DNA of 64,000 bases from Streptomyces coffeae (GCF_016741875.1 NZ_JAERRF010000009.1:1-64000), one strand, 5' to 3'. Numbered from the stretch's first letter, positions 44,236 through 53,811 are shown. Program-made: numbers and translations. The notes: generated by a model not told the origin, from the letters alone.

Positions 44236-44787
44236 ATGTCTACCCGCACAGAGCAGGTCATGTATGTGCAGACGCCTGAGTTCGCGCTTCATGCGGAGCG
44301 GATCGTGGAGGTGACCGATGCGACGTCTCGACTGAACGTGCTTCCGTTCAGCGACAGCGAAGGTCGCGCGGAACTACTTTCTGTTGTGTTCGGTGGCCCG
44401 CTGCCGGAGTCGGTGATGATCTACCCGCCGTTCTTTACCGAGTACGGGCTGAACACGACGTTCGGGGAGAACGTCTTCGTCAACCAGGGATGCACCTTCA
44501 TGGACAAGGGAGGCATCCGTATCGGCAACGGCGTCATGATCGCCCCGAAGGTCAGCCTCATCACCGGAGGCCATCCACTGCCCCTGGCCGAGCGCCGCGA
44601 GTACCTCTCCTTCGCGCCGATCGTCATCGAGGACGACGTCTGGATCGGGACGGCTGCCGTGATCACGCAGGGGGTGACCATCGGTGCCGGTGCGGTGGTC
44701 GCCGCCGGTGCGGTGGTCACTCGTGATGTTCCTGCCGGCACCGTGGTCGCGGGAGTGCCCGCCCAGGTGATCAAGGCGATCGACTGA
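44236..44787 (+). CDS. Hexapeptide-repeat O-acetyltransferase (NodL/LacA type)
   Basis: A 183-residue left-handed beta-helix acetyltransferase that would move acetyl from acetyl-CoA to a sugar or similar hydroxyl. The helical N-terminus is followed by hexapeptide turns: YPPFFTEYGLNTTFGENVFV, NQGCTFMDKGGIRIGNGVMI, and APKVSLITGGHPLPLAERRE, with the catalytic His in GGHP. It ends VIEDDVWIGTAAVITQGVTI and GAGAVVAAGAVVTRDVPAGT. The fold and order match maltose/galactoside acetyltransferases. Start at ATG 44236 (MSTRTEQ). Divergent from the LysR gene. Confidence 0.88.
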   Translation: MSTRTEQVMYVQTPEFALHAERIVEVTDATSRLNVLPFSDSEGRAELLSVVFGGPLPESVMIYPPFFTEYGLNTTFGENVFVNQGCTFMDKGGIRIGNGVMIAPKVSLITGGHPLPLAERREYLSFAPIVIEDDVWIGTAAVITQGVTIGAGAVVAAGAVVTRDVPAGTVVAGVPAQVIKAID

Positions 44788-44839
44788 GCCCGGCCGGGCT
44801 GCCGGCCCGGGTGCGCAGCACCTCTGCGGCCTGATCCTG

Positions 44840-45629
44840 ATGCCTCGTCACGCCCGGCTGACCGACCGGCAGTGGGACCGCATCCGACCTCTGCTGCCCT
44901 CCCTCCAGTACCGGTCGTCGTGGCAGGCCGTGGGCCGATCACCGCCGCATTGTGGAGGCGTCGTCTACCGGTACCGCACCGGTATTCCTTGGCGAGACCT
45001 CCCAGCCAGGTTCGGATCCTGGAAGACCGTATGGGCCCGCCACCGCCGCTGGGCCGCCGACGGGACCTGGGACCGCGTGCTCGGCGTCCTGCTCGCCCGC
45101 GCGGACGACGATGGGCTGATCGACTGGCGGGTGGCGGTGGACTCCACCATCACCCGGGCCCACCAGCACGCCACCAACACCCGCCGCGCCGAGAAGTGCC
45201 GGGCCGCAGCCCGAGGGCAGGGCCTCGACACCCAACGAGAGCCCGCCGGGCACACGATCGGCCGTTCCCGCGGCGGGCTGACCACGAAGATCCACCACGC
45301 CGTGGACGGTCAGGGCCGACCGCTGGCGGTCGTCGTGACGCCCGGGCAGGCGCACGACGGCCAGTCCCTGCCGTTGCTGCTGGGCGACCTGCGAGTCCCC
45401 AGGACCGGAGCAGGCCGCCCGCGCACGACCCCGACCATGCTGCTCGGGGACAAGAGGCGGGCGTCCGTCGAAGTTCGATCTGATGGCCTACAAGAACCGC
45501 AACGTGGTCGAGCGGTCCTTCGCCCTGCTCAAGCAGTGGCGGGGCCTGGCCACGAGGTTCGACAAGCTCGCGATCGTCTACCGCTCGGCCGCGGTCCTCG
45601 CCGCAGTGTTGGTCTGGGCTCGCATTTAA
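44840..45629 (+). pseudogene. IS5-family transposase with internal deletion
   Basis: The N-terminal two thirds is sound: RLTDRQWDRIRPLLPSLQ, YRTGIPWRDLPARFGSWKTV, WRVAVDSTITRAHQHATN (first Asp), LTTKIHHAVDGQGRPLAVVV, TPGQAHDGQSLPLLLGDL. After LLGDK at about 45455 the frame breaks and sense resumes as GRPSKFDLMAYKNRNVVERS, then FALLKQWRGLATRFDKLAIV, ending VLVWARI. About 40 residues around the second catalytic Asp have been deleted. Non-functional on its own. Confidence 0.82.
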
Positions 45630-45639
45630 CGGACACGCC

Positions 45640-48600
45640 TTAGCGCATCTGCTGCCGCAGCGGGTCCTCCGGCATCGTCCGCAGCAGCTCGATCGTCTGC
45701 GGGTTCAGCTTCGCCGCGATCGGGCGCACTGGCTCCGGAACGAGATGCAGCATGGACGGATCTCCCATCAGGCGCCCGAGCCGCACTGCCTCAGCGTGCC
45801 GGACCTCGATCGGCACATGCGCCAGATTCATTTCCAAATACTCATGCACCAGAATCGCTTCGGCCCTGACATCGAAAGACTTCACACGATTGAATTCCGT
45901 CCAGTTCTCCACGTTCTCGTATATGGCCGCATCAAGATTCATTCCTTGGCCCACCACGTTCGTCCCCAATGTCTTGCCTTGAGGATCGAACCCCCGGCCC
46001 CTGAGGTCGGGGGCACCACCCAAGTTTCCGGAAGAGCCCTGACCGGGCCTCCCGATGTGCCCCTCTTCTCCTCCGGGAATGCCGATGCGTCGGGCCACCA
46101 ACTCGCTCCGGTTAGCTGCGTGGACCTGCTCCATCGGTGTCATGGGCTGTGTGCGGAACTGTGTCCCGCCGCTCATCGCCCCCGGGGTCGTGGACGGCTT
46201 GACCGGCCCTTTCGTCGCCCCTGCGAACGCGGTGACGATATTGGCCCACTCTTTGACGAAGTGTCTCGCACCGGCCGCCCCGTGTCGCACCGCACCGGCG
46301 GTGTCGCCGGCCTCGACGGCCATGATTGTCTTGTCCAGATCCTCGGCCGGCTTGGCGAAAGGCAGCGTCTTGACCGCTGCCTCCGCGGCACCGAGACCAC
46401 CGCGCCCCTCAGCGAGAGCGACAGCCGCCGCCCCCTGAGGAGTCGAAGCGACCTGGGACTTGAGCTTGCTCTCCGCCGCTTCTCGCGCCGTAGCGACAGG
46501 GTCTTGGGAGGTCATAACAGATATTCCGGTCTGCACTCCCTGGACAAACTGCCCGATGGGCGTAGCAGCGACGAGGTCGCGGGCTGTCTCCTTCACATTG
46601 TCCACAACGGCTTGGACATACCCTCGGCCAAGGCCCCCCAGCGTCTTCCGGTCGGCCCATTCCGGCCACGCGCCGGTGGGATCAAAAATATCGATCGGAT
46701 CACTTCTCGCGTATTCGTAGAGGTTTGGGCCCGTGGCCGTGCCGGCCGGATCACACCTGATCCAGCGCCCCAGCCAGGGCGCGTAGTGCCGCACCCCGTG
46801 ATAGTAGAGCCCGCTTTCCTCGTCCCGTTCCTTCCCGATGTACCGGTAGCGTTTCGCCGCCTCCGTCGTGCCACGTGTCGCCTGGTACGTGGTGCTGCCG
46901 TAGGGCGCGTACTCCTCGTAGGAGATGATCTGGGCCTGGTCGTCGAGCTCCAGCGTCGTGGAGCCGAGGTGGTCGCCGAACTGGTAGCGGATCCGCTGCC
47001 GGGGTACCCCGGGCTCATTGCCCTGGGTGCGTGTTTCCACCATGGCGACGCGTTGTCGGCTGTCCATGAGGTGCAAGGTCTCGCGTACCAGCGCGTGTAC
47101 ACCATGGGCGCGATAGATCTCGACGGCTTCCAGGTATATCCGTTCGTCTTTGACCTCGCCGTTGGATCGCTCGGTCACCTTGCGCACGCGTTGCCCGCCG
47201 GAGTCGTAGACGTACCACGTGCGTTCGCCGTGGCGTCGTACGCCTTCGGTGTCATCGGGGTTCACGGCCTGCCGCTGGGTCATCCGCAACCGGTCGTCCT
47301 CGTCCCACCGCATGGTGTGCAACTGCGGCATGCGCAGCATGTTGCCGTGCGGGTCGTAGCCGTCCCCGGCGGTGCTGTACGTCTCGGTCACCCCGGCGAT
47401 CGTCGTGCTGGTCAGCCGGTTGCTCACCCGCCCGGGCTCGAGTCGGCTGATCTCGGCGTAGATGTAGCCGCGGGTCCATCCGGGGTGTGCCGGGTCCAGG
47501 CCCCGGTGACGCATCTCCAGCAGATTGCCCACGGCGTCGTAGGCGTACCGCTCCGTGTACCGGCCCAGGGCGTTGCCGTCGCCGGGATGCGGTACGGGGA
47601 TGCGGGCGGCGTCGTTGTACGAGTGCGAGGCCGGGGCGTTGGGCACCCCACCGGTCAGGCCCAGGTGTTCCCGCCCGGTCGCCTCGATGAGCCGGGAGGC
47701 GGCGTCGTAGGTGTACTCCGCGCTGGGTTCCACACGCCGGTTTCTGAAGTAGACGGTCTGTTGCGCGGTGTCGCGGATGTGGGTGACGTTTCCGGCCGGG
47801 TCGAAGGTGTAGTGCAGGTTCTGTACCTGGCAGCCGGGCCACTGCGACGGGGCCACATCAGGGCAGTCGCCCGGGAAGGCGGCCGGGTCGCGGCGGGTGA
47901 CCAGATGGGTCAGCCGGAAGGTGAACGGGTCGTAGCGGTAGCGCGTGGCGGCGCCGTTGCCGTAGTCGATGGCGGTGCGCCGGCCGTTGGCGTCGTAGTC
48001 GATGTCCGTCACCGCGGGCAGGGTCGCGGTCGCCGGATCGAGCAGGCCGGCCGGTTCGGCGTTGCGGTCCAGCCACGCGTGCAGCCGCTCGAGCAGGTTC
48101 GCCTCGTTGTAGACCGGCTGGATGACGTTGATCGCGGTTCCGGTCCGGTCACTGTGCGGGGCCACCAGCTGGACCGGGCGGTTGAGGGCGTCGTAGCCGG
48201 TCCGGCTGGTGTAGGCCTCGGACTCCAGCGGCGGGGTGGCGGACCAGTCCAGGGTGGACTTGTAGTCCCGGGCGAGTCTACGCCGGCCGCGCAGCAGGTT
48301 TCCCTTGAAGTCGTAGTCCTCGGTGGTCACGACGCCGGCCTGGTCGTGACGCTCGACCAGGCGCCCGCGCAGGTTGCGCGGCTCCGGGTCCGTGCGGCTC
48401 TCGCCGTAGGTGCTGCGTTCGACGAGCAGCTCGGCCCCCTGACCTTCCCGAAGATAGGTGTGGGTCGGCCGCTGGAGTGCGTCGTAGCCGGTGCGGAACC
48501 GGTGGCCACGGCTGTCCCAGGCGTAGCGTGGCTTGCCCGCCACGTCGTGCAGCGTCCAGCGTTCACCGGCCTCCATGCTCGTGTGGTGGACGGGGTTGCC

Positions 48601-51600
48601 CAGCATGTCGTGGTCGTACCGGATGATGACGCGGCCCAGCGCGTCGGACACCTCGCGCTGGTTGTCCTCGATGTCGAGCACGACACTGGTGCGTTGGACC
48701 TCCTCGACCGGGGGGTCGGTGGCGGGTGTGTCGCTGTAGCGCGTCCGGTTGTGCACCACCGTGGCGATGGTGCGGCCGAGTGAGTCGGTGTGCGCGAGCG
48801 TCGGCGTCGCGGCGTGCACCTTGGTCTGCCGCGCGGCCAGGGTCTCGTGGGCGCGGTCCACGGAGTCGGGGTAGCGCGCCGCGAATGCCGCCGCGTGGGC
48901 CGGGTCGGTGCGCAGCGCGTGCCAGCCGGGCAGGTACTCGGCGTCGGGGAGGCGGCGGAAGTGGTCGCCCACGTCGGTGTCGTCCGCGGGGTCGGCCACC
49001 AGCAGGGTGTCGGTGACGTTCCAGGTCTCCTGCCGCCAGGCGTCGAAGACGACCTTCTCCCAGCTGTGGTCGGGGCGGAGGGTCGCCACGACGCGGCCGA
49101 CGGGATCGTGGAAGAGCACCGCGCTGACCCCGATGCGCACATCGGGCTCGAAGCGGTGGGTGTCGGTGAAGAACGGCTCGTACCGGCGGAAGGGCTTGCC
49201 TTTGTTGTTGTAGACCGTCCAGCCGCTGCCTACCCAGCGCGGGTAGATGTCGTGCGCGGTTGGCAGCGGCAGGCCATCGGGACCGGTGATGATCGAGCCG
49301 TCGGGGGCGCGTTGCGGTCCCGGGCCGGGCTCGGCCGGGATCTTCTGCTGGATCTCCCGGCCGAAGCCGTCGATATAGGAGACACTGACCTGGATCCGGG
49401 TGCCGCCGGGCGCGGCCGGTCCGCGGGTGTGGTTCTCCCGGGCGAGCGTGGCGATGGGGGTCGGCGGCTTGCGCGCCTGATCGGGCTCGCGCCAGTGGGC
49501 CGTCAGGTCCTGGACCACACGGCTGGTGGCGGCGTCGAGCAGGGTGGCCGCCAGCGGTCCGCGGGGGTTGGTGAGGAACGCGTCGGTCTCCGCTTGGGTC
49601 AGGTCGGCGCGGAACGCGGCGGTCAGCTCGTCACCCTGAGCCGGGGAGTCTTCCGGCTTGCCCATCAGCGCGGTGCCGGCGACCGTGCCGAGGGCGTCGA
49701 AGGCGACGGCGGACCGGTTGCGGTTGGCGTCCATCACCAGCGCCGGCTGCAGCACCCGGTAGTCCTGCGTCAGCCGTACCGGTGGCCGCGTCGGGTCGCG
49801 GTGGCGCTCCCCCACGGTGACCCGGTTGCCCAGGGCGTCGCGGGTCTCCTGCAACAACAGGTCGTAGGTGTCGTAGGTGAGTATTCCCTCGGTGCTCGTG
49901 TCCTCGGTGTGGAACGGGTCGCGGTGGCGGTGTGGCAGGAAGAAATGCCGGCGGGCATGCGTCAGCTCCTGGGCCGGCGAGTGCTCCGGGTCCGGTGAGT
50001 AGAACACCCGGCCCAGCGGGGCCCACCAGTGGGCGTCGCGCTCGGTGTGCACATAGCGGCCGTCGGTTTCCAGCATGGTGTCGGTGACCCGCTCGCCATA
50101 CACCTGGCCGACGAGGCCGGGGGTGAACGCGAGCTTGTGGCTCTGGAAGGGCAGCGCCAGCGGCTGCAGTTCCCCGAGCCGCGCCGGACCGGTGAGGTCG
50201 TCGCGGCGATAGTACGTCCGCAGGTGCTCGATGAGGCGTTTCTGCAGGATCCCGGTGGTGGGAGGAACCTCGTAGTCGAGCGGATTCGCGGACCGCACCG
50301 CGGTACGGATCTCCTCGAAGGTGAAGCGGCCGCGTCCGGTGGGCAGGCTCATCCCGGTCAGCTCGTAGGTACGTGCCTCGCAGGGCAGCGGCGCCCGGTG
50401 GTCGGTGGCCGAGTCGACGGCGTTGGTGACGTCGTTCTCCGTGTACCTGATCAGGATCCGCGCCTGGCGTGCCTGGTCGGCCGGCGGGAGTGACGTGTCC
50501 GGCCGGCGCCGCCCGTAACCGATGCCGGCGGAGCGGCGCACGTTACCGAAGTCGTCCACGGCCAGGGTGATCTCATGCGCGGTGCGCGGGTCTCCGGGGT
50601 TCCGCTCGTACTGGTAGGTGATCGCCTCGCGGGCGTGGACGAGGAAAACGCCGTGGCGCTGACCGGCGCGCGGCTGCAGCCGGCGGACGGTGAAGTTCTG
50701 CTCGGAGACGGTGTAGGGGTGGCCGCGCGGGTAGTCCTCGTCACCTGGCCCGTCGAGTGCGTAGACCTCCTGGCGCAGGACCGAGCCGCGCAGCGCACGG
50801 CACGCCTCGCGCTCCTCCTCGGCGGTGAGGCCGTCCGGCAGCACGGTGTCGGGCAGCAGAAGGGCCCGCGCCTGCTCATCAGTCAGGCCGGGCTCGCGGT
50901 AGTACTCACCGGTGCCGGCGGTGTCGCGCAGTCCCGCGAAGAAGTCGGAGATGTGCGCGCGGCCCAGGTGCACGCCGGTGTGGAACCAGGTCCTGGTCAG
51001 CGTCGGGGGCACGTGCGAGGTGGCGTCGGTGTTGTCGCCGACCGGGAGCGGGTCGGTGGGGGACGGCGCGGCGAGGTGCTCGGTGTCCCGCTGTTCCACC
51101 ATCCCGAAGCCGCCGAACTCGCGTTCCTCACCGTCGTAATGGCCGTGGTGGTAGGCGTACCGGGTCACGAACCGCTGGTGACTGACGTGGTCGTAGGTGT
51201 CGACCCGCTCCACGACGTGCACCGGGAACGGCAGGCGGCTCACCCAGGGTCGGCCGGCCTCCCGGTCCGCCAGGTAGAACGTCGTCGAGGGCGTGTAATG
51301 GACCCTGGTCTCCGCACCGAGGTTGTTGACCGCTCTGGTCAGCAGGTGTGGTTTGGTGCCGCCCATCAGGTCGACGTAGCGCATCGGCCGGGGAGCGTCG
51401 GCCGGCAGCGGGGACGACCAGACCAGACAGGCGGTGCCGTTGCCCAGCAGGTCGGCCGTTGTGACCGACAGACCTTGCGCGGCGGCCGGGAACCCGGGCA
51501 GCCGGCGCGGGTCGCTGATCCGGTTGCCCGCCTGGTTGAAGTACAGGCGGGCCCCGTCGTGGTGCAGGTAGACGATGTCGGTGGTGCCGGATCCGTCGAT

Positions 51601-53811
51601 GTCGGTCAGGAGGACGCGGCGCTGGTCGAAGGCGTCGGGCGTGTCGAACCAGGGCGCGTTGTCCATGGTGACCTTGGCGCCGAACCGGCCGTAGCCCAGA
51701 CTCGGCCAGTAGCAGACGTCGCCGTTGCGGACGCGGACCAGGTCGGCCAGGCCGTCGCCGCACATGTCGGCCAGGTGGACGGACTGGGTACCGTCGGCGA
51801 AGACCAGACGCGGGCCCCGCTCCTCGTCGGACGGCTGCGTCACCCGCGCGGCCGGGCCGAAGCCCTCCTCGGCCAGTGCGGGGTGCCAGAGGACGGCTTC
51901 GCCCTCGGTGATGACCACGTCGGCGTGACCGTCTCCGCTGAGGTCCGCCCACCGCAGGTTCGGGTCGTCGAGGTCGCGGTTGAGACACGAGGTGAACGGG
52001 CGGAACGGCAGCCAGCCCTCCTCGTTGTCGTGCTCGAACAGGCCGGACAGGGAACCGTCCGAGATCACCAGGTCCGGGTGGCCGTCACCGGCGAGGTCGA
52101 CCCACCGGGCCCGGCCGTCCGCGAGGTGCAGGTTCGGCTGGGCCGTGACCTGTTCGGCCGGGCCGAACCGGGCGACGACGTGGCCGGTGGCCGTCTCGGC
52201 ACCGTGTCCGGTGGCGTGACCGGCATCGGTGACGGTGCCGCGGCCGGTGCCGTCTCCGCCGCGGTGCTCGGCGCCCTCTCCACCGCGGTGCCCGGAGCCG
52301 CTGACAGGGAGCGGGCTGCTGCTGCGGTGATAGCGCCATCCTCCCCCGTGTTCGGTGAGTATCCCGGGAAGGCCCTCGCCGTGCAGGTCGACCCACTGGT
52401 ACACACGGTCGGAGCCGACCGGCAGGGTCTCCGGGCGCTCGGCCCGGACGTCGCGCACCTCGTCATGAACGACCGCCCTGCTGTATTCGAGCTCCAGTGG
52501 CGGCAGCGACCGCTCGAGGTAGGTGGCGTGCACGGCGCCACCGCGCTCCACGACGGCCCGGGTGTCGTCCCGCACGTAGCCCGACTGCGTGACGCGGCGG
52601 AGGAACGACGCGATCCGGGTGCTCCCCTGGTGGGCCAGCTCCTCATCCACCGTGACCGGGCCGCCGTAGTCGAGATCCGCGTAGTCGAACTCGGTCGCCC
52701 GCACCAGCCCCTCATAGCCTGACCCCTCGGCTGCCACGTCGGGTATGTGGTGGAACATCAGCACCCGGTGGCACCGCCGGTGGCTGCGGACCTCGAAGCC
52801 GGCCCGGTGCGAGGAGAACGGATCGGGACGACAGGCCCACGGCCGTGCCGGCGACACCGAGACCCGGGCGAACCGGTGCTGCTCGGCAGGCGGCCGGGAA
52901 GGGTCGGGATCGAGCTTCTCGTAGTGGCCCTCGTCGTAGTCGAAGACCACCTCGAACAGCCAGGACGCCTGACTAAGGTCCGGCTGGACGAGCCGGGAAA
53001 CGCGGTTGCCGTACCTGATGCGCTTGGGGTAGCGATTCGCGGTGTGCAGCCGGTTGTGTTCGCCAGCCAGTGTGCCGTCGACGTTGGCGGCGTTCTCTCC
53101 CGCGTACTCATAGACGATCGCGTTGCCCTTGTCGTCGAAGCTCTCGCAGACGAGCCAGCCGAAGACCCGGGGAGAACCGCTCGATGTGTGCTGCCCCGGA
53201 TCGGCGATGCGGGAGCGGCTGTCCCTGCCGTACAGCGTTGTCACGTTGTCGGCCGAAACGGAACGCCAGTGAATGTCCCCGGTGTCGCTCCTGGTCCAGC
53301 GTTCGATCCTCGCGAACAGCCCCTCGGTCCGCGGCCGGTACCGGTGGATGACGTATCCGGGTGCGGTGGTGTCGTCGGAGAATCGGGTGCCGTCCGGCCC
53401 CAGCACCGGCACCAGATCCTCGGCCCCGGACAGCACGTAGACGTCCGACTCCTCAGCGTCGCGGTACCGTGGCACACCTTTGTCGGTCTTCCGCATGATC
53501 GAAGGCAGCGCCAGGTGCCAGCCGAAGCCGAACGGCCCGTTCCCCGTCTCTGAGTCGTAGGAGAGCACCAGTTGCGGGCCGAAACCCGAGCGACCGGGGC
53601 TGGTGGCGATGGGTATGGTCATCGACCCGGTACCGCTGACCGGGTTCGCGGTGAACTTCTCGCTCAGACCGCGGACCGCACCGCCTCCCTTGGGCAGGGA
53701 GATGGCGGCCGGTTGCCCTGCTTCCCGGTTCTCATCCGCGCGCCTCGCTGCGGGTTCAGCCACCACGGCCGCCCGCCGCGCTGCCAGGCCCGTCTGAGAG
53801 CACTCGCTCAC
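45640..53811 (-). CDS. Fused TcB-TcC toxin complex subunit
   Basis: A 2723-residue fusion of the two Tc cocoon subunits. Residues about 30-330 are the SpvB domain (FTANPVSGTGSMTIPIATSP; GPQLVLSYDSETGNGPFGFG). About 480-810 are VCBS/FG-GAP beta-propeller blades (RWVDLAGDGHPDLVISDG; ADMCGDGLADLVRVRNGD) interrupted near 500-535 by a Gly/His-rich insert. TcB middle domains follow, then RHS/YD repeats (about 1750-2300). The RHS core, RYRYIGKERDEESGLYYHGV and PWLGRWIRCDPAGTATGPNL, lies near 2317-2360. The last 347 residues are the variable effector region. They contain EAILVHEYLEMNLAH (HExxE, about residue 2655) and end EDPLRQQMR. GTG 53811 follows GGAGGAGT. The stop TAA sits at the edge of the putative mobile element. 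Confidence 0.93.
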   Translation of the reverse strand: MSECSQTGLAARRAAVVAEPAARRADENREAGQPAAISLPKGGGAVRGLSEKFTANPVSGTGSMTIPIATSPGRSGFGPQLVLSYDSETGNGPFGFGWHLALPSIMRKTDKGVPRYRDAEESDVYVLSGAEDLVPVLGPDGTRFSDDTTAPGYVIHRYRPRTEGLFARIERWTRSDTGDIHWRSVSADNVTTLYGRDSRSRIADPGQHTSSGSPRVFGWLVCESFDDKGNAIVYEYAGENAANVDGTLAGEHNRLHTANRYPKRIRYGNRVSRLVQPDLSQASWLFEVVFDYDEGHYEKLDPDPSRPPAEQHRFARVSVSPARPWACRPDPFSSHRAGFEVRSHRRCHRVLMFHHIPDVAAEGSGYEGLVRATEFDYADLDYGGPVTVDEELAHQGSTRIASFLRRVTQSGYVRDDTRAVVERGGAVHATYLERSLPPLELEYSRAVVHDEVRDVRAERPETLPVGSDRVYQWVDLHGEGLPGILTEHGGGWRYHRSSSPLPVSGSGHRGGEGAEHRGGDGTGRGTVTDAGHATGHGAETATGHVVARFGPAEQVTAQPNLHLADGRARWVDLAGDGHPDLVISDGSLSGLFEHDNEEGWLPFRPFTSCLNRDLDDPNLRWADLSGDGHADVVITEGEAVLWHPALAEEGFGPAARVTQPSDEERGPRLVFADGTQSVHLADMCGDGLADLVRVRNGDVCYWPSLGYGRFGAKVTMDNAPWFDTPDAFDQRRVLLTDIDGSGTTDIVYLHHDGARLYFNQAGNRISDPRRLPGFPAAAQGLSVTTADLLGNGTACLVWSSPLPADAPRPMRYVDLMGGTKPHLLTRAVNNLGAETRVHYTPSTTFYLADREAGRPWVSRLPFPVHVVERVDTYDHVSHQRFVTRYAYHHGHYDGEEREFGGFGMVEQRDTEHLAAPSPTDPLPVGDNTDATSHVPPTLTRTWFHTGVHLGRAHISDFFAGLRDTAGTGEYYREPGLTDEQARALLLPDTVLPDGLTAEEEREACRALRGSVLRQEVYALDGPGDEDYPRGHPYTVSEQNFTVRRLQPRAGQRHGVFLVHAREAITYQYERNPGDPRTAHEITLAVDDFGNVRRSAGIGYGRRRPDTSLPPADQARQARILIRYTENDVTNAVDSATDHRAPLPCEARTYELTGMSLPTGRGRFTFEEIRTAVRSANPLDYEVPPTTGILQKRLIEHLRTYYRRDDLTGPARLGELQPLALPFQSHKLAFTPGLVGQVYGERVTDTMLETDGRYVHTERDAHWWAPLGRVFYSPDPEHSPAQELTHARRHFFLPHRHRDPFHTEDTSTEGILTYDTYDLLLQETRDALGNRVTVGERHRDPTRPPVRLTQDYRVLQPALVMDANRNRSAVAFDALGTVAGTALMGKPEDSPAQGDELTAAFRADLTQAETDAFLTNPRGPLAATLLDAATSRVVQDLTAHWREPDQARKPPTPIATLARENHTRGPAAPGGTRIQVSVSYIDGFGREIQQKIPAEPGPGPQRAPDGSIITGPDGLPLPTAHDIYPRWVGSGWTVYNNKGKPFRRYEPFFTDTHRFEPDVRIGVSAVLFHDPVGRVVATLRPDHSWEKVVFDAWRQETWNVTDTLLVADPADDTDVGDHFRRLPDAEYLPGWHALRTDPAHAAAFAARYPDSVDRAHETLAARQTKVHAATPTLAHTDSLGRTIATVVHNRTRYSDTPATDPPVEEVQRTSVVLDIEDNQREVSDALGRVIIRYDHDMLGNPVHHTSMEAGERWTLHDVAGKPRYAWDSRGHRFRTGYDALQRPTHTYLREGQGAELLVERSTYGESRTDPEPRNLRGRLVERHDQAGVVTTEDYDFKGNLLRGRRRLARDYKSTLDWSATPPLESEAYTSRTGYDALNRPVQLVAPHSDRTGTAINVIQPVYNEANLLERLHAWLDRNAEPAGLLDPATATLPAVTDIDYDANGRRTAIDYGNGAATRYRYDPFTFRLTHLVTRRDPAAFPGDCPDVAPSQWPGCQVQNLHYTFDPAGNVTHIRDTAQQTVYFRNRRVEPSAEYTYDAASRLIEATGREHLGLTGGVPNAPASHSYNDAARIPVPHPGDGNALGRYTERYAYDAVGNLLEMRHRGLDPAHPGWTRGYIYAEISRLEPGRVSNRLTSTTIAGVTETYSTAGDGYDPHGNMLRMPQLHTMRWDEDDRLRMTQRQAVNPDDTEGVRRHGERTWYVYDSGGQRVRKVTERSNGEVKDERIYLEAVEIYRAHGVHALVRETLHLMDSRQRVAMVETRTQGNEPGVPRQRIRYQFGDHLGSTTLELDDQAQIISYEEYAPYGSTTYQATRGTTEAAKRYRYIGKERDEESGLYYHGVRHYAPWLGRWIRCDPAGTATGPNLYEYARSDPIDIFDPTGAWPEWADRKTLGGLGRGYVQAVVDNVKETARDLVAATPIGQFVQGVQTGISVMTSQDPVATAREAAESKLKSQVASTPQGAAAVALAEGRGGLGAAEAAVKTLPFAKPAEDLDKTIMAVEAGDTAGAVRHGAAGARHFVKEWANIVTAFAGATKGPVKPSTTPGAMSGGTQFRTQPMTPMEQVHAANRSELVARRIGIPGGEEGHIGRPGQGSSGNLGGAPDLRGRGFDPQGKTLGTNVVGQGMNLDAAIYENVENWTEFNRVKSFDVRAEAILVHEYLEMNLAHVPIEVRHAEAVRLGRLMGDPSMLHLVPEPVRPIAAKLNPQTIELLRTMPEDPLRQQMR

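Larger units (their letters stand above)
43189..45639. mobile_element. Possible IS5-type element with LysR and acetyltransferase passengers
   Basis: The left end at 43189-43202 reads GGTGTGTCTGCTAA. The right end at 45626-45639 read on the minus strand gives GGCGTGTCCGTTAA, which matches at 11 of 14 positions with all differences transitions. The right end abuts the transposase gene's stop codon, as in IS5-type elements. No left repeat is found in the 50 bases before the transposase, so the element may extend to 43189 and include both passenger genes. The flanking bases are CTA and TTA, so a clean target duplication is not proven. Confidence 0.45.

Noticed and set aside
45745..48783. A 1012-residue open frame opposite the TcB-TcC gene
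   Set aside because: It is the mirror of a GC-rich coding strand; the residues (long runs of Val, Gly, Arg and His) show no domain, and the minus-strand toxin explains the region fully.
50575..52722. A 715-residue open frame opposite the TcB N-terminus
   Set aside because: Same shadow effect; no motif, and codon bias belongs to the minus strand.
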